From positions 372,001 through 436,000 of the forward strand of contig JACJYI010000002.1 of assembly GCA_020636225.1 (NCBI GenBank): a stretch of DNA of 64,000 nucleotides. Reading direction: 5' to 3'. A program made the position numbers and the translations under genes. Below, one piece after another: positions 9,214-18,434 of this stretch (positions within the stretch are counted from its first letter, which is position 1; each line of letters opens with the position of its first letter). The notes under the pieces are model-generated. The model was not told the origin of the DNA. It searched no databases and worked only from the letters and a program-made list of their open reading frames with translations. The stretch is from Lewinellaceae bacterium. GTDB taxonomy: Bacteria > Bacteroidota > Bacteroidia > Chitinophagales > Saprospiraceae.

Positions 9214-11216
9214 TTGACGATATCCCTGAAGGTCTTTCGTTGATTGAGGTAAAAATCCCAGATCATGCTCCCGAAAAAGACGCCCTTCAAGTTTGGCTTC
9301 TGACGGATTCGATGGGCGAGGATCTCTTTCTGGTGGTACCTGCGTTTCAATACACTGAGTGGCAGGGTCAGGATGAAATCGACATGGGCATGAAGCACAG
9401 AGAGGATCAGCGGCAGTTTGCCCTGGGTCAGGAACAAAATACAGGCAACATAGTCCAGGAGAAGCCGCGTGGGGACCTTCCACAGGATATCCAATGGGCG
9501 TTCATTCTTGACCAATGCGATCAAGGAGTTCCTGAAGTTCAGGAATACTTTTTTCGGGGCATTGTATGGCAGGGTGCCTCCACCGAGGTGGTAGACATGC
9601 ACAGAAGGGTCGCAGACAATCTTGTATCCAGCGCGTTTCATTCTCCAGCAGAGATCAATCTCCTCTAGATGGGCAAAAAACTGGGGATCAAATCCGCCAA
9701 ACTGGTGAAAAAGTTCACTGCGGACAAAGAATGCCGCCCCCGAAGCCCAGAAGATTTCCGTTTTCTGGTCGTACTGGCCGAGATCTTTTTCTGTCCGGTT
9801 CAGGACACGACCACGACAGAATGGATACCCCAGGAAGTCGATCCAGCCGCCAGCCGCACCGGCATATTCGAATTGGTCGCGGTGACGATCATCCAGGATC
9901 TTGGGTTGACAAGCGGCAATCTCGGGGTCATCCTGCATGGTCTTCAACAATGCGGGGAAGACGCCTTTGCCCAGTGCGACATCAGAATTGAGCAGGAAGT
10001 AGTACTCGGCATCAATGTGCATCAACCCGTGATTGTAACCGGCTGCAAAGCCCAGGTTATGGTCCAGCTGTATGAGGTAGACCTCCGGAAACTCTTTCTG
10101 CAGATAGGCTACTGACTGGTCGGTCGACCCGTTGTCGACGACATAGGTACTGACCCCGGCTTCTTTTGCCGACCTGTAGACATCCGGCAAATAATGCTGC
10201 AAATGCTCGAGGCCATTATAATTGAGGATGACCAGGGCGACGCGGTCCTGTTGATCCTGCTTTCGGGAACCCGCCATTCGGGCATCATCTTCCAGGGCGA
10301 TCCGGATCTTCTTGCGGTCCATCCTGATCTGATTCTGGAGGGCATCTCGATCAGCAAACTGGGTGTCCTCCCGAATGAACTTGACCATGTCAATGGAGAG
10401 GTGCTCCCCATAGATCTGTTCATTGAAGTCGAGCAGATGTACCTCGATCACCCGGTCCAGGCTCTTGTCCAGGGTGGGTTTCCGTCCAATGTACAGCATC
10501 GCCTCGAAGCGGGTGCCTCCCCAATGTGCATAGGCTGCATAGATCCCGTCTGGCGGGATCAGTTTCGACCGGGCATCGATGCGGATATTTGCCGTTGGGA
10601 ATCCTAGGGTTCGCCCGATCTGTTCGCCCTTGACCACCTTGCCGGATAGCATATAGGGATGCCCGAGAAACCGATTGGCCATGGACAGGTCCCCTTTGGA
10701 AAGCAATTGTCTGATCCTGGTCGAACTGACAGTCTCGTTCTCCAGCCGAATGCCGTTGACCTCCGACACTTCATATCCGAAGGCAGCACCCTTCCACCGC
10801 AGGAAGCGGATGTCTCCTGCCCGGTTTGTGCCAAACCGGTGGTTGAATCCCAGAACGATATAGCGCGGATGGAATCGCTTTACCAGGAACGTTTCGATGT
10901 ATTCGTCCGCCGACATCTGGGCAAATTCCAACGTGAAGGGGACGACCACCAGGTGGTCGATGCCCGCCTTTTCCAGTAATTCGATTTTTTCATCCAGGGT
11001 GGTCAGAAGCGGAATATCCCCGTCCAATGGATCCAGGACATATCTTGGATGTGGGTCAAAGGTGACCACCACACTCTCTCCACGAACATGTCTGGCCAAT
11101 CGAATGACCTGACGGATCAGTCGCCTGTGGCCCAGATGGACTCCATCAAAGGAGCCGACCGTGATCACGGCCTGTCGGAACGTGGGCAAATGATGGATGT
11201 CGTAATGGACCTGCAT
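9210..11216 (-). CDS. ribF: RibF (riboflavin kinase/FAD synthetase) fused to a family 2 glycosyltransferase
   Basis: One open frame of 668 residues holds two complete enzymes. Residues 1-313: bifunctional RibF, with the adenylyltransferase GSFDGVHLGH (21-30), DPHPR (54-58), GFNHRFG and SSTRIR, then the kinase GRTLGFPTANI (201-211), GIYAAY and IEVHLLDF; this makes FMN and FAD from riboflavin. Residues 314-668: GT2 with ALVILNYNG, VVDNGSTDQS, FLLNSD and EEIDLCWR. An in-frame ATG at 10277 (MAGSRKQ) is where a separate glycosyltransferase gene would start, so the fusion may be real, may have an internal start, or may reflect a lost stop codon. The ATG at 11216 is preceded by a perfect TACTTTTG element; I reject the open extension to 11339. 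Confidence 0.88.
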   Translation of the reverse strand: MQVHYDIHHLPTFRQAVITVGSFDGVHLGHRRLIRQVIRLARHVRGESVVVTFDPHPRYVLDPLDGDIPLLTTLDEKIELLEKAGIDHLVVVPFTLEFAQMSADEYIETFLVKRFHPRYIVLGFNHRFGTNRAGDIRFLRWKGAAFGYEVSEVNGIRLENETVSSTRIRQLLSKGDLSMANRFLGHPYMLSGKVVKGEQIGRTLGFPTANIRIDARSKLIPPDGIYAAYAHWGGTRFEAMLYIGRKPTLDKSLDRVIEVHLLDFNEQIYGEHLSIDMVKFIREDTQFADRDALQNQIRMDRKKIRIALEDDARMAGSRKQDQQDRVALVILNYNGLEHLQHYLPDVYRSAKEAGVSTYVVDNGSTDQSVAYLQKEFPEVYLIQLDHNLGFAAGYNHGLMHIDAEYYFLLNSDVALGKGVFPALLKTMQDDPEIAACQPKILDDRHRDQFEYAGAAGGWIDFLGYPFCRGRVLNRTEKDLGQYDQKTEIFWASGAAFFVRSELFHQFGGFDPQFFAHLEEIDLCWRMKRAGYKIVCDPSVHVYHLGGGTLPYNAPKKVFLNFRNSLIALVKNERPLDILWKVPTRLLLDYVACILFLTQGKLPLILSVLHAHVDFILTLPLSVLKRRYHQKEILAHRIRQKPNLKGVFFGSMIWDFYLNQRKTFRDIVK

Positions 11217-11223
11217 GGCGGTG

Positions 11224-11231
11224 CAAAAGTA
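11224..11231 (-). promoter_or_regulatory. -7 promoter element for ribF fusion
   Basis: On the minus strand TACTTTTG, an exact TAnnTTTG match, ends 7 bp before the ATG at 11216. This would give a leaderless or nearly leaderless mRNA. No clear TTTG -33 box was found. Confidence 0.45.
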
Positions 11232-11326
11232 GCTAAAATGTCCTGCGAACGTAAACTCGGCAGTCTGAACCGGTTTTTCGCGATACTCCTTCGTAAACCT
11301 GATAGAAAAGCCGTTGTTTTGTACCC

Positions 11327-12424
11327 ATGGAACGGACAATCGAGAATATCACCCAGATCCTTGACAGGGTCATGGATCCCAAGAGTGGTCAGCCCATTAC
11401 CAGAATGAAGATGGTTCAGGATCTGAACATCCAGGATCAGACCATTTCATTTACCCTGCGCATTACTCCAGCCCATCAACAACACAAAAGCGACCTGAAT
11501 TTTCTTTGCCAAAGCCTGCTGGAGGAAAATTTTCCCGGTTCGCAGGTACATATTCATGTCGTACAGGTTGGGGGAGATATCCCCACTCCCGATGCGAACC
11601 CGTTGGCACAGATCAAGAACATCATCGCCGTTGCCTCTGGAAAAGGTGGGGTTGGGAAATCTACGGTAGCTGTGAACCTGGCCATGGGCCTCAAGAAATT
11701 GGGCGCCAGGGTCGGATTGCTGGATGCGGATGTCTATGGCCCATCCTTGCCGACCATGTTGAAATTGCAGGGCCAGAGACCTCGTGTCGAGGAATTGTAC
11801 GGTTCTCCCCGGATCATACCTCTGGAAGCATACGGAGTGCCGGTGATCTCGATCGGCAATGTCGTTGATCCGGAACAGGCAGTTGTCCTGCGGGGACCTC
11901 GATTGGCCGGAATTATCAAACAGTTTTTCCTGGAGTGCAATTGGCCGGAACTGGACTATCTGGTCGTTGATCTGCCTCCCGGTACGGGTGATGTCCAACT
12001 GACCCTGGTCCAAACGGTGCCCGTGACAGGAGCCATCATGGTGACCACCCCCCAGGAGGTTGCCCTGGCTGACGCCATCAAGGCGATGAATATGTTCCTC
12101 TTGCCGAATGTTCAGGTCCCGATCCTGGGAGTCGTAGAGAATATGTCCTGGTTTACACCAGCCGAGCTTCCCGATCACAAGTATTACCTTTTTGGCAAAG
12201 GAGGCGGGGAGATCCTGGCGAAGAAAGCTGAATCGGTTTTACTTGGTCTGGTTCCTCTCATCCAGGGTGTTCGGGAGTCTGGAGATGATGGAAAACCTGC
12301 GGTGCTGGACGATCTCTCCCCGGCACAACCCTATTTTCTCCGGATCGCTCAGGCCGCTGCTCAGCAGATTGCCCTTCGACATGACACGCTGGACCCTACC
12401 CGGATTGTTTCCATCCAGTCGTGA
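11327..12424 (+). CDS. mrp: Mrp/NBP35-family Fe-S cluster carrier ATPase
   Basis: P-loop ATPase thought to carry and transfer iron-sulfur clusters, 365 residues. An N-terminal DUF59/MIP18-like domain (1-90) precedes the deviant Walker A GKGGVGKST (105-113), switch region DADVYGPSLP and DLPPGTGDVQLTL. The stretch ENMSWFTPAELPDHKYYLFG stands where many Mrp proteins have a CxxC for a bridging cluster; the cysteines are absent, as I recall for Bacteroidota homologues. Followed at 42 bp by the NifU-like gene and then pyrF, so Fe-S functions are grouped. Divergent from ribF. Confidence 0.94.
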   Translation: MERTIENITQILDRVMDPKSGQPITRMKMVQDLNIQDQTISFTLRITPAHQQHKSDLNFLCQSLLEENFPGSQVHIHVVQVGGDIPTPDANPLAQIKNIIAVASGKGGVGKSTVAVNLAMGLKKLGARVGLLDADVYGPSLPTMLKLQGQRPRVEELYGSPRIIPLEAYGVPVISIGNVVDPEQAVVLRGPRLAGIIKQFFLECNWPELDYLVVDLPPGTGDVQLTLVQTVPVTGAIMVTTPQEVALADAIKAMNMFLLPNVQVPILGVVENMSWFTPAELPDHKYYLFGKGGGEILAKKAESVLLGLVPLIQGVRESGDDGKPAVLDDLSPAQPYFLRIAQAAAQQIALRHDTLDPTRIVSIQS

Positions 12425-12466
12425 TCTTTTTATTGACTCCATTTGTTGGATAGACAAGAACAAAGT

Positions 12467-12727
12467 ATGGATGAACTAACCGATAGGACGATGCTGGAAC
12501 GGGTCAACGATGCGTTGGATGATATCCGACCTCATTTACAAGGGGATGGCGGAAATATAGAAGTAGTTGAGATAACTGATGATTTTACGTTGAAGATCAA
12601 ATGGTTGGGGACATGTGAGTCATGCAATATGTCCGTAATGACCATGCGCGCCGGGGTAGAGCAGGCTGTGCGGGCCAAAGTGCCTGAGATCATGAGGGTG
12701 GTGGCGGTTAATGGCATATCCTTATGA
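12467..12727 (+). CDS. NifU-like Fe-S scaffold protein
   Basis: Stand-alone NifU C-terminal domain, 86 residues, which binds an iron-sulfur cluster at a CxxC and hands it to clients. Seen: ALDDIRPHLQGDGGNIEVVE, the cysteine pair in CESCNMS and MTMRAGVEQAV. The ATG at 12467 is preferred over an in-frame TTG at 12443. Directly follows mrp, which fits a shared Fe-S maturation role, and its stop overlaps the pyrF ATG (12724-12727). Confidence 0.93.
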   Translation: MDELTDRTMLERVNDALDDIRPHLQGDGGNIEVVEITDDFTLKIKWLGTCESCNMSVMTMRAGVEQAVRAKVPEIMRVVAVNGISL

Positions 12728-13566
12728 GTTCGGTATCACCAGGTCGCCGGGAACGGTTGTTCGATCAGATCGTCCGGAAGCAGTCTTTCCTTTGTGTCGG
12801 GTTGGATCCTGATCCGGAAAAATTGCCCGAGGGGATATCCAGGGATATCGAGGGCGTGCATGAGTTTCTTCGGGCAATTATTGAAGCAGTCTCTCCATAC
12901 TGTGTGGCCTTTAAGCCCAATTTCGCCTTCTTTGAGTCATTTGGTCCCGAAGGCGGTGCGCTGCTCAAGTCGGTGATCGAGGCGATCCCGGATGACTGTC
13001 TGGTGATTGGTGATGCCAAGCGCGGGGATATCGGGAATACGGCGGCTGCATATGCGCGGGCAGTGTTTGATCAGTATGGCTGTGACGCCATCACGGTCTC
13101 GCCCTATATGGGTGTGGAGTCTCTGACACCCTTCATGGCGTATCCGGACAAATGGACGATCGCACTGGCCCTGACTTCAAATCCGGGATCGCAAGACTTT
13201 CAGCGGCTGGTACTGCGGGATGGGGGAGTGTTGTGGGAAGAAGTGATGAAAGCCTGTATGAAGGCCAGCGATCCTGATCATCTGATGTTCGTCGTTGGTG
13301 CTACTCATCCGCATGACTTCAAGCGTGTGCGGGAGATCGCACCGGATCATTTCCTGCTGGTTCCCGGATTCGGGGCGCAAAAAGGAAGCCTGGACGAGGT
13401 GGCCCAGCAGGGATTCAATCGCTGTTGCGGCATATTGGCCAATGTGTCCAGAGGGATACTCTATGCCTCTGACATGACAGATTATTTGGAGGCGTCCACA
13501 CAGGTAGCCAGGACCTATCAGCGTCAAATGGCCGATCTGCTAATGGCCTATGAGCTTATTCCATAA
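12724..13566 (+). CDS. pyrF: Orotidine 5'-phosphate decarboxylase
   Basis: Last step of de novo UMP synthesis, decarboxylating OMP. At 280 residues it belongs to the longer type 2 subfamily. Seen: CVGLDPDPEKLP, KPNFAFFES, and the catalytic lysine/aspartate set GDAKRGDIGNT. Further blocks are VSPYMGVES and LVPGFGAQKG. It is translationally coupled to the NifU-like gene by an ATGA overlap, though the functions are unrelated. Its 3' end overlaps the convergent exonuclease gene by 11 bp. Confidence 0.96.
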   Translation: MSSVSPGRRERLFDQIVRKQSFLCVGLDPDPEKLPEGISRDIEGVHEFLRAIIEAVSPYCVAFKPNFAFFESFGPEGGALLKSVIEAIPDDCLVIGDAKRGDIGNTAAAYARAVFDQYGCDAITVSPYMGVESLTPFMAYPDKWTIALALTSNPGSQDFQRLVLRDGGVLWEEVMKACMKASDPDHLMFVVGATHPHDFKRVREIAPDHFLLVPGFGAQKGSLDEVAQQGFNRCCGILANVSRGILYASDMTDYLEASTQVARTYQRQMADLLMAYELIP

Positions 13567-14956
13567 GTGTTTTCTGTCCCGGGTGGTCGATCTTGCGAAG
13601 GCGCTGCTTGACCAGGTATTGCCTGATCAGGCGACTGATCTCCGGATGGTTCGGATACGGTTGGAGCTGGTCGGTGATGAGCTCATATGAGCCTGCCTGA
13701 TCGGCCGGGACAAAGCCCATGGCCGTGAACTGGCCTTCGTCGATCTGGAAGCAGGCATATACCTCGTCCTCCGGACCTTTGTCCATCAGTAGAAAACTGC
13801 CTTGCAGGTCGCGTCCCATTGCCGCTGCTGCCAGGGAGCATCGCTCATTATACTCCATCGCCGGCTCCTGTCCGACACAAGCCCCCAGACATTGCCCCAG
13901 ATGATGCCTGAAACAAGGCTTTCCCGGCTCGTATTCTACCGTGAGATGCCAGCACAATCCGAATTGCTCCGTGATGGAAGACAGTACACTCCTGGCTGCC
14001 CGGGTAGAGGGATATACCTGGACAGGTTGATCATCATCTTTCCGGGTACCTGCACGAAGCCGGTGATACCCCCGATCAGTTGATTCCAGATAGATGCCGG
14101 CAGGGAATGACTGGTTGCGCTGGGTCTTATTGATCGCAGGCAATAATCGCCTGATCTCATAGGATTCCAGGATCGCCGCATAAAGTTCACTGCCGGTAAC
14201 GACCCAATCAACATGGGCAATCTCCCGATCCAGTCGGGCAGCTTTCCGACTGACGGATTGAAGATGTTCCTGTAACCTTCGCCGGATATGTTTGCTCTTG
14301 CCAACATAGATGACATCTCCTGCGGCATTGTAGAAATAGTAGATACCACAGGCTTGTGGCACCTGATCATATAGGTCCTGTGGAAGATGTGCCGGTGGGC
14401 GTAATTCCCTGGTCAGTTGAACAGGGGAGACAGAAGCGAGCTGATCCTGCTCCAGGATCAGCTCCAGCAGCCGGGTGGTGGCCAGGGCATCGTCGAGCGC
14501 GCGATGTCGGGCATTGACAGATATGTTGAAATGTCTGATCAGGTTGCCCAGGCTATAGGAGGGCAAGCCTGGAAACGCTTTACGGCTCATCTTGACGGTG
14601 CACAGTTGTGGGCGGGTGTATGTGAATCCCAGATCTGAGAATGCTTCCCGCAGGAAATGGTAGTCAAACCGAACATTATGGGCGACAAATACACTATGCT
14701 CTGTCATCAATGCGACTTGTCTGGCGACTTCATAAAAGGGTGGGGCGTCATCCACCATTTCCTGGGAGATCCCGGTGATCCGGGTGATCATCGGTGGTAT
14801 GGTGATACCCGGGTTGATCAGGGACGAAAAGGTTTCCACGATTTCTTGGCCATTGTGGATGACAATGCCGATTTCGGTAATTTTATCCCGGTCAGGCCGA
14901 CCGCCTGTCGTTTCCAGGTCAATGATGGCATAGCGCAAGGCGCTTTTCCGTCCCAT
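13556..14956 (-). CDS. DEDDh exonuclease fused to a GIY-YIG (UvrC/Cho-like) endonuclease
   Basis: A 466-residue two-nuclease protein. Residues 1-170 are a DnaQ-like 3'-5' exonuclease with D13/E15 (DLETTG), D98 (HNVRFDYHFL), H151 and D156 (HRALDDA), the full DEDDh set. Residues about 200-290 are a GIY-YIG nuclease (GIY 204-206, YVGKSKHIRRRL, then LESYEIRRLLPAIN). A cysteine-rich KPCFRHHLGQCLGAC stretch, as in the N-terminal half of UvrC, follows. Known relatives are annotated as exonuclease-UvrC fusions and probably act in DNA repair. I start at ATG 14956 (MGRKSALRYAIIDLETTGG); the open extension to 15031 would cover the divergent neighbour's start. Confidence 0.9.
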   Translation of the reverse strand: MGRKSALRYAIIDLETTGGRPDRDKITEIGIVIHNGQEIVETFSSLINPGITIPPMITRITGISQEMVDDAPPFYEVARQVALMTEHSVFVAHNVRFDYHFLREAFSDLGFTYTRPQLCTVKMSRKAFPGLPSYSLGNLIRHFNISVNARHRALDDALATTRLLELILEQDQLASVSPVQLTRELRPPAHLPQDLYDQVPQACGIYYFYNAAGDVIYVGKSKHIRRRLQEHLQSVSRKAARLDREIAHVDWVVTGSELYAAILESYEIRRLLPAINKTQRNQSFPAGIYLESTDRGYHRLRAGTRKDDDQPVQVYPSTRAARSVLSSITEQFGLCWHLTVEYEPGKPCFRHHLGQCLGACVGQEPAMEYNERCSLAAAAMGRDLQGSFLLMDKGPEDEVYACFQIDEGQFTAMGFVPADQAGSYELITDQLQPYPNHPEISRLIRQYLVKQRLRKIDHPGQKTLME

Positions 14957-14973
14957 ACGCACAAAATACAGGA

Positions 14974-16191
14974 ATGATCCAATCCAATGATCCACTTTTT
15001 CGATTGCCATGTTTGCTCGCGATGTTTGCATGGATAGGTTGTCATGCCGGGCAGTCAGTGGCTACTACTGACAAGGCGCCGGACCATGTGCAACCTGGAG
15101 CATGGCAGACCGAGGCTTATTTTCCCATGCTGGAAGACAAGTCCTTCGGTATCGTCTGCAATCATACATCGACGATCGGGTTCACCCATCTCGTGGATAC
15201 GCTCCTGCGCGCCGGACTGAAACCCGACAAGATCTTCGCTCCGGAGCATGGTTTCAGGGGTGATCTGCCCGACGGGCAGTTTTTTGGCAATCGGCAGGAT
15301 CCGGTAACCAAGCTGGAGATCATTTCCTTGCATGGAAAGAACAAAAAGCCTACCCGAGAGGACTTGTCTGGGTTGGATGTCCTGGTATTTGACATCCAGG
15401 ATGTCGGGGTAAGGTGCTATACCTACCTTTCTACGCTCCATTATATCATGGAGGCCGGGGCTGAGCTTGGAATTCCGGTCCTTGTGCTCGACCGCCCCAA
15501 CCCCAATGGCCACTTTGTAGACGGCCCGGTTCTGGATACGACCTATCGGTCCTTTGTCGGGATGCACCCGGTTCCCTTTGTCTACGGAATGACCATCGGG
15601 GAATATGCGCGAATGATCAATGGCGAAGGCTGGTTGGCAGAGGGTGTGAAATGCGACCTGACCGTGATCCCGTTGCAACAATATGATCGCTATGAGTTGA
15701 TCGAACTTCCGGAGCCCCCTTCCCCGAATCTGCCGAACATGCGGGCCGTATTCCTCTATCCGTCTCTCTGTTTCTTTGAAGGCACTTCCTTCAGCATAGG
15801 CAGGGGGACGGAGTATCCCTTCCAGTTGATCGGACATCCCGACAATACGGCAGGTCAAACCTATTTCATGCCGGTATCTCGTCCGGAATCGACCTATCCG
15901 CCTCAACAGAACAGGCAATGTCGGGGTTGGGACTTCAGTGATCTGTCGCCCCGTGCGATCCACGATACGGCACGCATCCAGCTTCATTATCTGCTGGACG
16001 CCTACCAGTCACTTCCTGACAAGGAGAAATTCTTCCTGTCCAACAATTATCTGGACAAGTTGGCGGGAAGTTCATCGTTGCGCGAGCAGATCGGCCGCGG
16101 CTTGTCCGAGGGTGACATTCGCGACACCTGGAAGGAAGGGTTGGACCGATTTCGGGGGATCAGGGCCAGATATATCCTCTATCCGGACTAG
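14974..16191 (+). CDS. DUF1343 (NamZ-like) exo-N-acetylmuramidase lipoprotein
   Basis: Predicted lipoprotein of 405 residues: hydrophobic signal with lipobox ending at Cys23 (FAWIGC). The body matches DUF1343, whose founding member NamZ removes terminal N-acetylmuramic acid from peptidoglycan fragments. Recognisable blocks are FGIVCNHTS, FAPEHGFRGD, LVFDIQDVGVRCYTY, DRPNPNG and EGTSFSIGRGTEYPF. A role in cell-wall recycling or murein salvage in the periplasm is inferred. Begins 17 bp from the divergent exonuclease gene; its end overlaps the convergent next gene by 4 bp. Confidence 0.9.
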   Translation: MIQSNDPLFRLPCLLAMFAWIGCHAGQSVATTDKAPDHVQPGAWQTEAYFPMLEDKSFGIVCNHTSTIGFTHLVDTLLRAGLKPDKIFAPEHGFRGDLPDGQFFGNRQDPVTKLEIISLHGKNKKPTREDLSGLDVLVFDIQDVGVRCYTYLSTLHYIMEAGAELGIPVLVLDRPNPNGHFVDGPVLDTTYRSFVGMHPVPFVYGMTIGEYARMINGEGWLAEGVKCDLTVIPLQQYDRYELIELPEPPSPNLPNMRAVFLYPSLCFFEGTSFSIGRGTEYPFQLIGHPDNTAGQTYFMPVSRPESTYPPQQNRQCRGWDFSDLSPRAIHDTARIQLHYLLDAYQSLPDKEKFFLSNNYLDKLAGSSSLREQIGRGLSEGDIRDTWKEGLDRFRGIRARYILYPD

Positions 16192-18263
16192 AACAGATAC
16201 CGGACCTGGCATTTGATGCCTGTCCTGACCGGTCCATCGATCTGTTCATTGCCACTGCCGATCACATCCTGGTCGAAGAGTCGATACACTTCATATCGGG
16301 CTTCGACTGTCAATGGGTTCAAGGGCTTGTATCTCAGGTTGATGTAAAATCGTTGACCATGATTGTAATACGGACGAAGGGAGAACGCATAAAGCAGGTC
16401 GTTCTCGAACATATACATCCGGCTGGCATATCCGTCTGATCGGAACAGGGCCAGACGCATTGTCCCGCTCAATCGACTGCCCACGGGCTTGTACAGCAGG
16501 TCCTGTGCGATCAGGTAGCCATTCTCACGACCATTACCCGCATTGGCCAGGGTCCATTCCATCCTGGTCCGAAAACTCATCACCCGATGGACATCGAATT
16601 GCCATTGCATTCGAAGCTGTTGCCGGAATGACCCGACCTGGTCGGAAACGGATGGCGTATCGCCGGGGCGATTGATGTCCCGTTCCTTGTGACGGAACTG
16701 GACATAGACGGACCAGCTCCGTCTCTTCTCATAACTGACCCGGAGCAGGTGCTCTCTTCCTTTGACCGGGCTATCGCTCTGGAAGGTCAGCCAGGGATGA
16801 GACCACAGATCGACAAATCCGGAGATCCGCCATCCATAGAGGGGTTTGAATTCGATCCCCGCATAAATACCCCGTTCATTGATAGGCAGCGTTGATTCAG
16901 CAAATGGTGCTGCCCATAAGGTCCAGTAGTCCTTGCTGAAGTACCGGCCGAGCAGGGATATCTGCAATCGTTTGTCCGGACTGAACATCCATCCGGAGGT
17001 TGCGGCCATTCCCCCGTTGCCACTGCGGGCTACCTCGCCAAACAACTGGCCGCCGAACAGGTTGGCTTCATAATCAAGACTGACGGCATGCAAGGTCTGG
17101 CCATTGAATCGAAACTGGTAGTAGGGGGCCAACCTGGATTGATAGGGTGGATCATATTGAAAATAGATGCCATTCCAGCCGAGTGTCAGCCGCCTTCCCT
17201 GCCAGGTCAGTCGGCCGCCACCTCCAGACTCGCGGAAGACCCCTTCATCGGCAATCTCAGCTTCGGTCCGGTGGAGTCCGGATTGCTGCAACGAGGTGAC
17301 CAGGAGGGGGATCTCACCATCGGTACTGTCGATCAATACGGCATTCCCATCGCGTTGGCGAATCGATGCAAATCCCATGAATCGTATGCGTTCACTCAAC
17401 TTCCATTCCGCGGCCATCCCTCGGAAGAACCGACTTTCCTGCCAGCCATTCTGCGGGAAGAGCGTACGGCCGGTTTGTTTGATCAGGGCTACGGAAGCGG
17501 ATTTTCCTGAATTGAATCCGGTACTGATGAGGAGTCCCTGCCCCAGTCGGATGCCATAATCACCTATGGCCAATTGCTCGCACCGGGCAAACGGGTTGCG
17601 GAGAAAGAGATGGCCGGAAAGAAAGTCAAACCCGTGGGGATTGCTGCCGGAGAACAACGCTTCCCCGGCATCTTTTTCAAAGGTTACACCGTAAGAGACC
17701 CGGTTGCCGGAAAAGTATCGGATCCTGCCCAGCAGCCGATAGGGGTCACCTTCATAGGCTGGCGGGGTGTCCTCCCTGGAAGAAAACCCCTTTTTGGGTT
17801 CGAGAAAGCGTTCTGCGCGAAAGGTAATCTCCCGTTTGCCGGTTTGCCAGAGGTGATTTCGTTTCAGGCGGGCATCTGTATCAGCCGTTGATGTTTTGAT
17901 GAACGGAAGCATGCGTTTGACGGTCAGGCGGTCGAACCCGGGAATGACCTGGAGCTCCAGCACATTGTCCAATGGACCGTAAGCTTCCTGGTAGGCCAGA
18001 AAAGCATCGATCTGGGTAGCAGTCAGGAAGAAGAAGACACTGAGGTCAGTACGGCCGGCCTGGTTGATATCCAGGGGCCTGTCCAGCAAGTCCTCCAGGA
18101 AAAGAAGCCATTCAGGGGCAATCTCGCCACCATCGTCCTGGGAATAATCATCGAACAGGCCTTCCAGGATGGACTCCTGCGCAGCTTCTGCTTCCGGATT
18201 GGTCTGTGCAGCTAGGTCGGGCAGGACCAACACAAGGAGAAGAAGGAGGACCACAAGACGCAT
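16188..18263 (-). CDS. Helix-hairpin-helix envelope protein, predicted outer-membrane barrel
   Basis: A 691-residue exported protein: leucine-rich signal peptide ending LPDLAAQ, then a ComEA-like helix-hairpin-helix region (DINQAGRTDLSVFFFLTATQIDAFLAYQ...PGFDRLTVKRMLPF), then about 500 residues with alternating aromatic/polar strands and a C-terminus RYLF that resembles an outer-membrane beta barrel. Such HHH-barrel proteins are common but uncharacterised in Bacteroidota; DNA binding or uptake at the surface is a guess. I use the ATG at 18263; an ATG at 18278 is also possible. Convergent with the NamZ-like gene. Confidence 0.8.
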   Translation of the reverse strand: MRLVVLLLLLVLVLPDLAAQTNPEAEAAQESILEGLFDDYSQDDGGEIAPEWLLFLEDLLDRPLDINQAGRTDLSVFFFLTATQIDAFLAYQEAYGPLDNVLELQVIPGFDRLTVKRMLPFIKTSTADTDARLKRNHLWQTGKREITFRAERFLEPKKGFSSREDTPPAYEGDPYRLLGRIRYFSGNRVSYGVTFEKDAGEALFSGSNPHGFDFLSGHLFLRNPFARCEQLAIGDYGIRLGQGLLISTGFNSGKSASVALIKQTGRTLFPQNGWQESRFFRGMAAEWKLSERIRFMGFASIRQRDGNAVLIDSTDGEIPLLVTSLQQSGLHRTEAEIADEGVFRESGGGGRLTWQGRRLTLGWNGIYFQYDPPYQSRLAPYYQFRFNGQTLHAVSLDYEANLFGGQLFGEVARSGNGGMAATSGWMFSPDKRLQISLLGRYFSKDYWTLWAAPFAESTLPINERGIYAGIEFKPLYGWRISGFVDLWSHPWLTFQSDSPVKGREHLLRVSYEKRRSWSVYVQFRHKERDINRPGDTPSVSDQVGSFRQQLRMQWQFDVHRVMSFRTRMEWTLANAGNGRENGYLIAQDLLYKPVGSRLSGTMRLALFRSDGYASRMYMFENDLLYAFSLRPYYNHGQRFYINLRYKPLNPLTVEARYEVYRLFDQDVIGSGNEQIDGPVRTGIKCQVRYLF

Positions 18264-18377
18264 GGCATGAAAGTACATCGTTTTCCAGAAGTCTTTCGAT
18301 GGAGCAAGCCGAAAAAAAATGTAGGTTAATGAAACGTAAACCGCAGGTGAACTTACCGTATCGAACGTAGAGAACAT

Positions 18378-18385
18378 TACCTTTG
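18378..18385 (+). promoter_or_regulatory. -7 promoter element for glnN
   Basis: TACCTTTG, exact match to TAnnTTTG, 49 bp before the glnN ATG. No obvious TTTG box at the usual distance. Confidence 0.5.
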
Positions 18386-18434
18386 CGGTCGATACGTACC
18401 TACCTCAAACTGAACCGTAATCCTTCCCACCCCT

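Noticed and set aside
9214..9483. N-terminal extension of the RluA-type synthase
   Set aside because: It is the glycosyltransferase coding region in another frame; the GTGA junction at 9210 is the better start.
11217..11339. N-terminal extension of the RibF fusion
   Set aside because: It would cross the TACTTTTG promoter element and overlap the mrp start.
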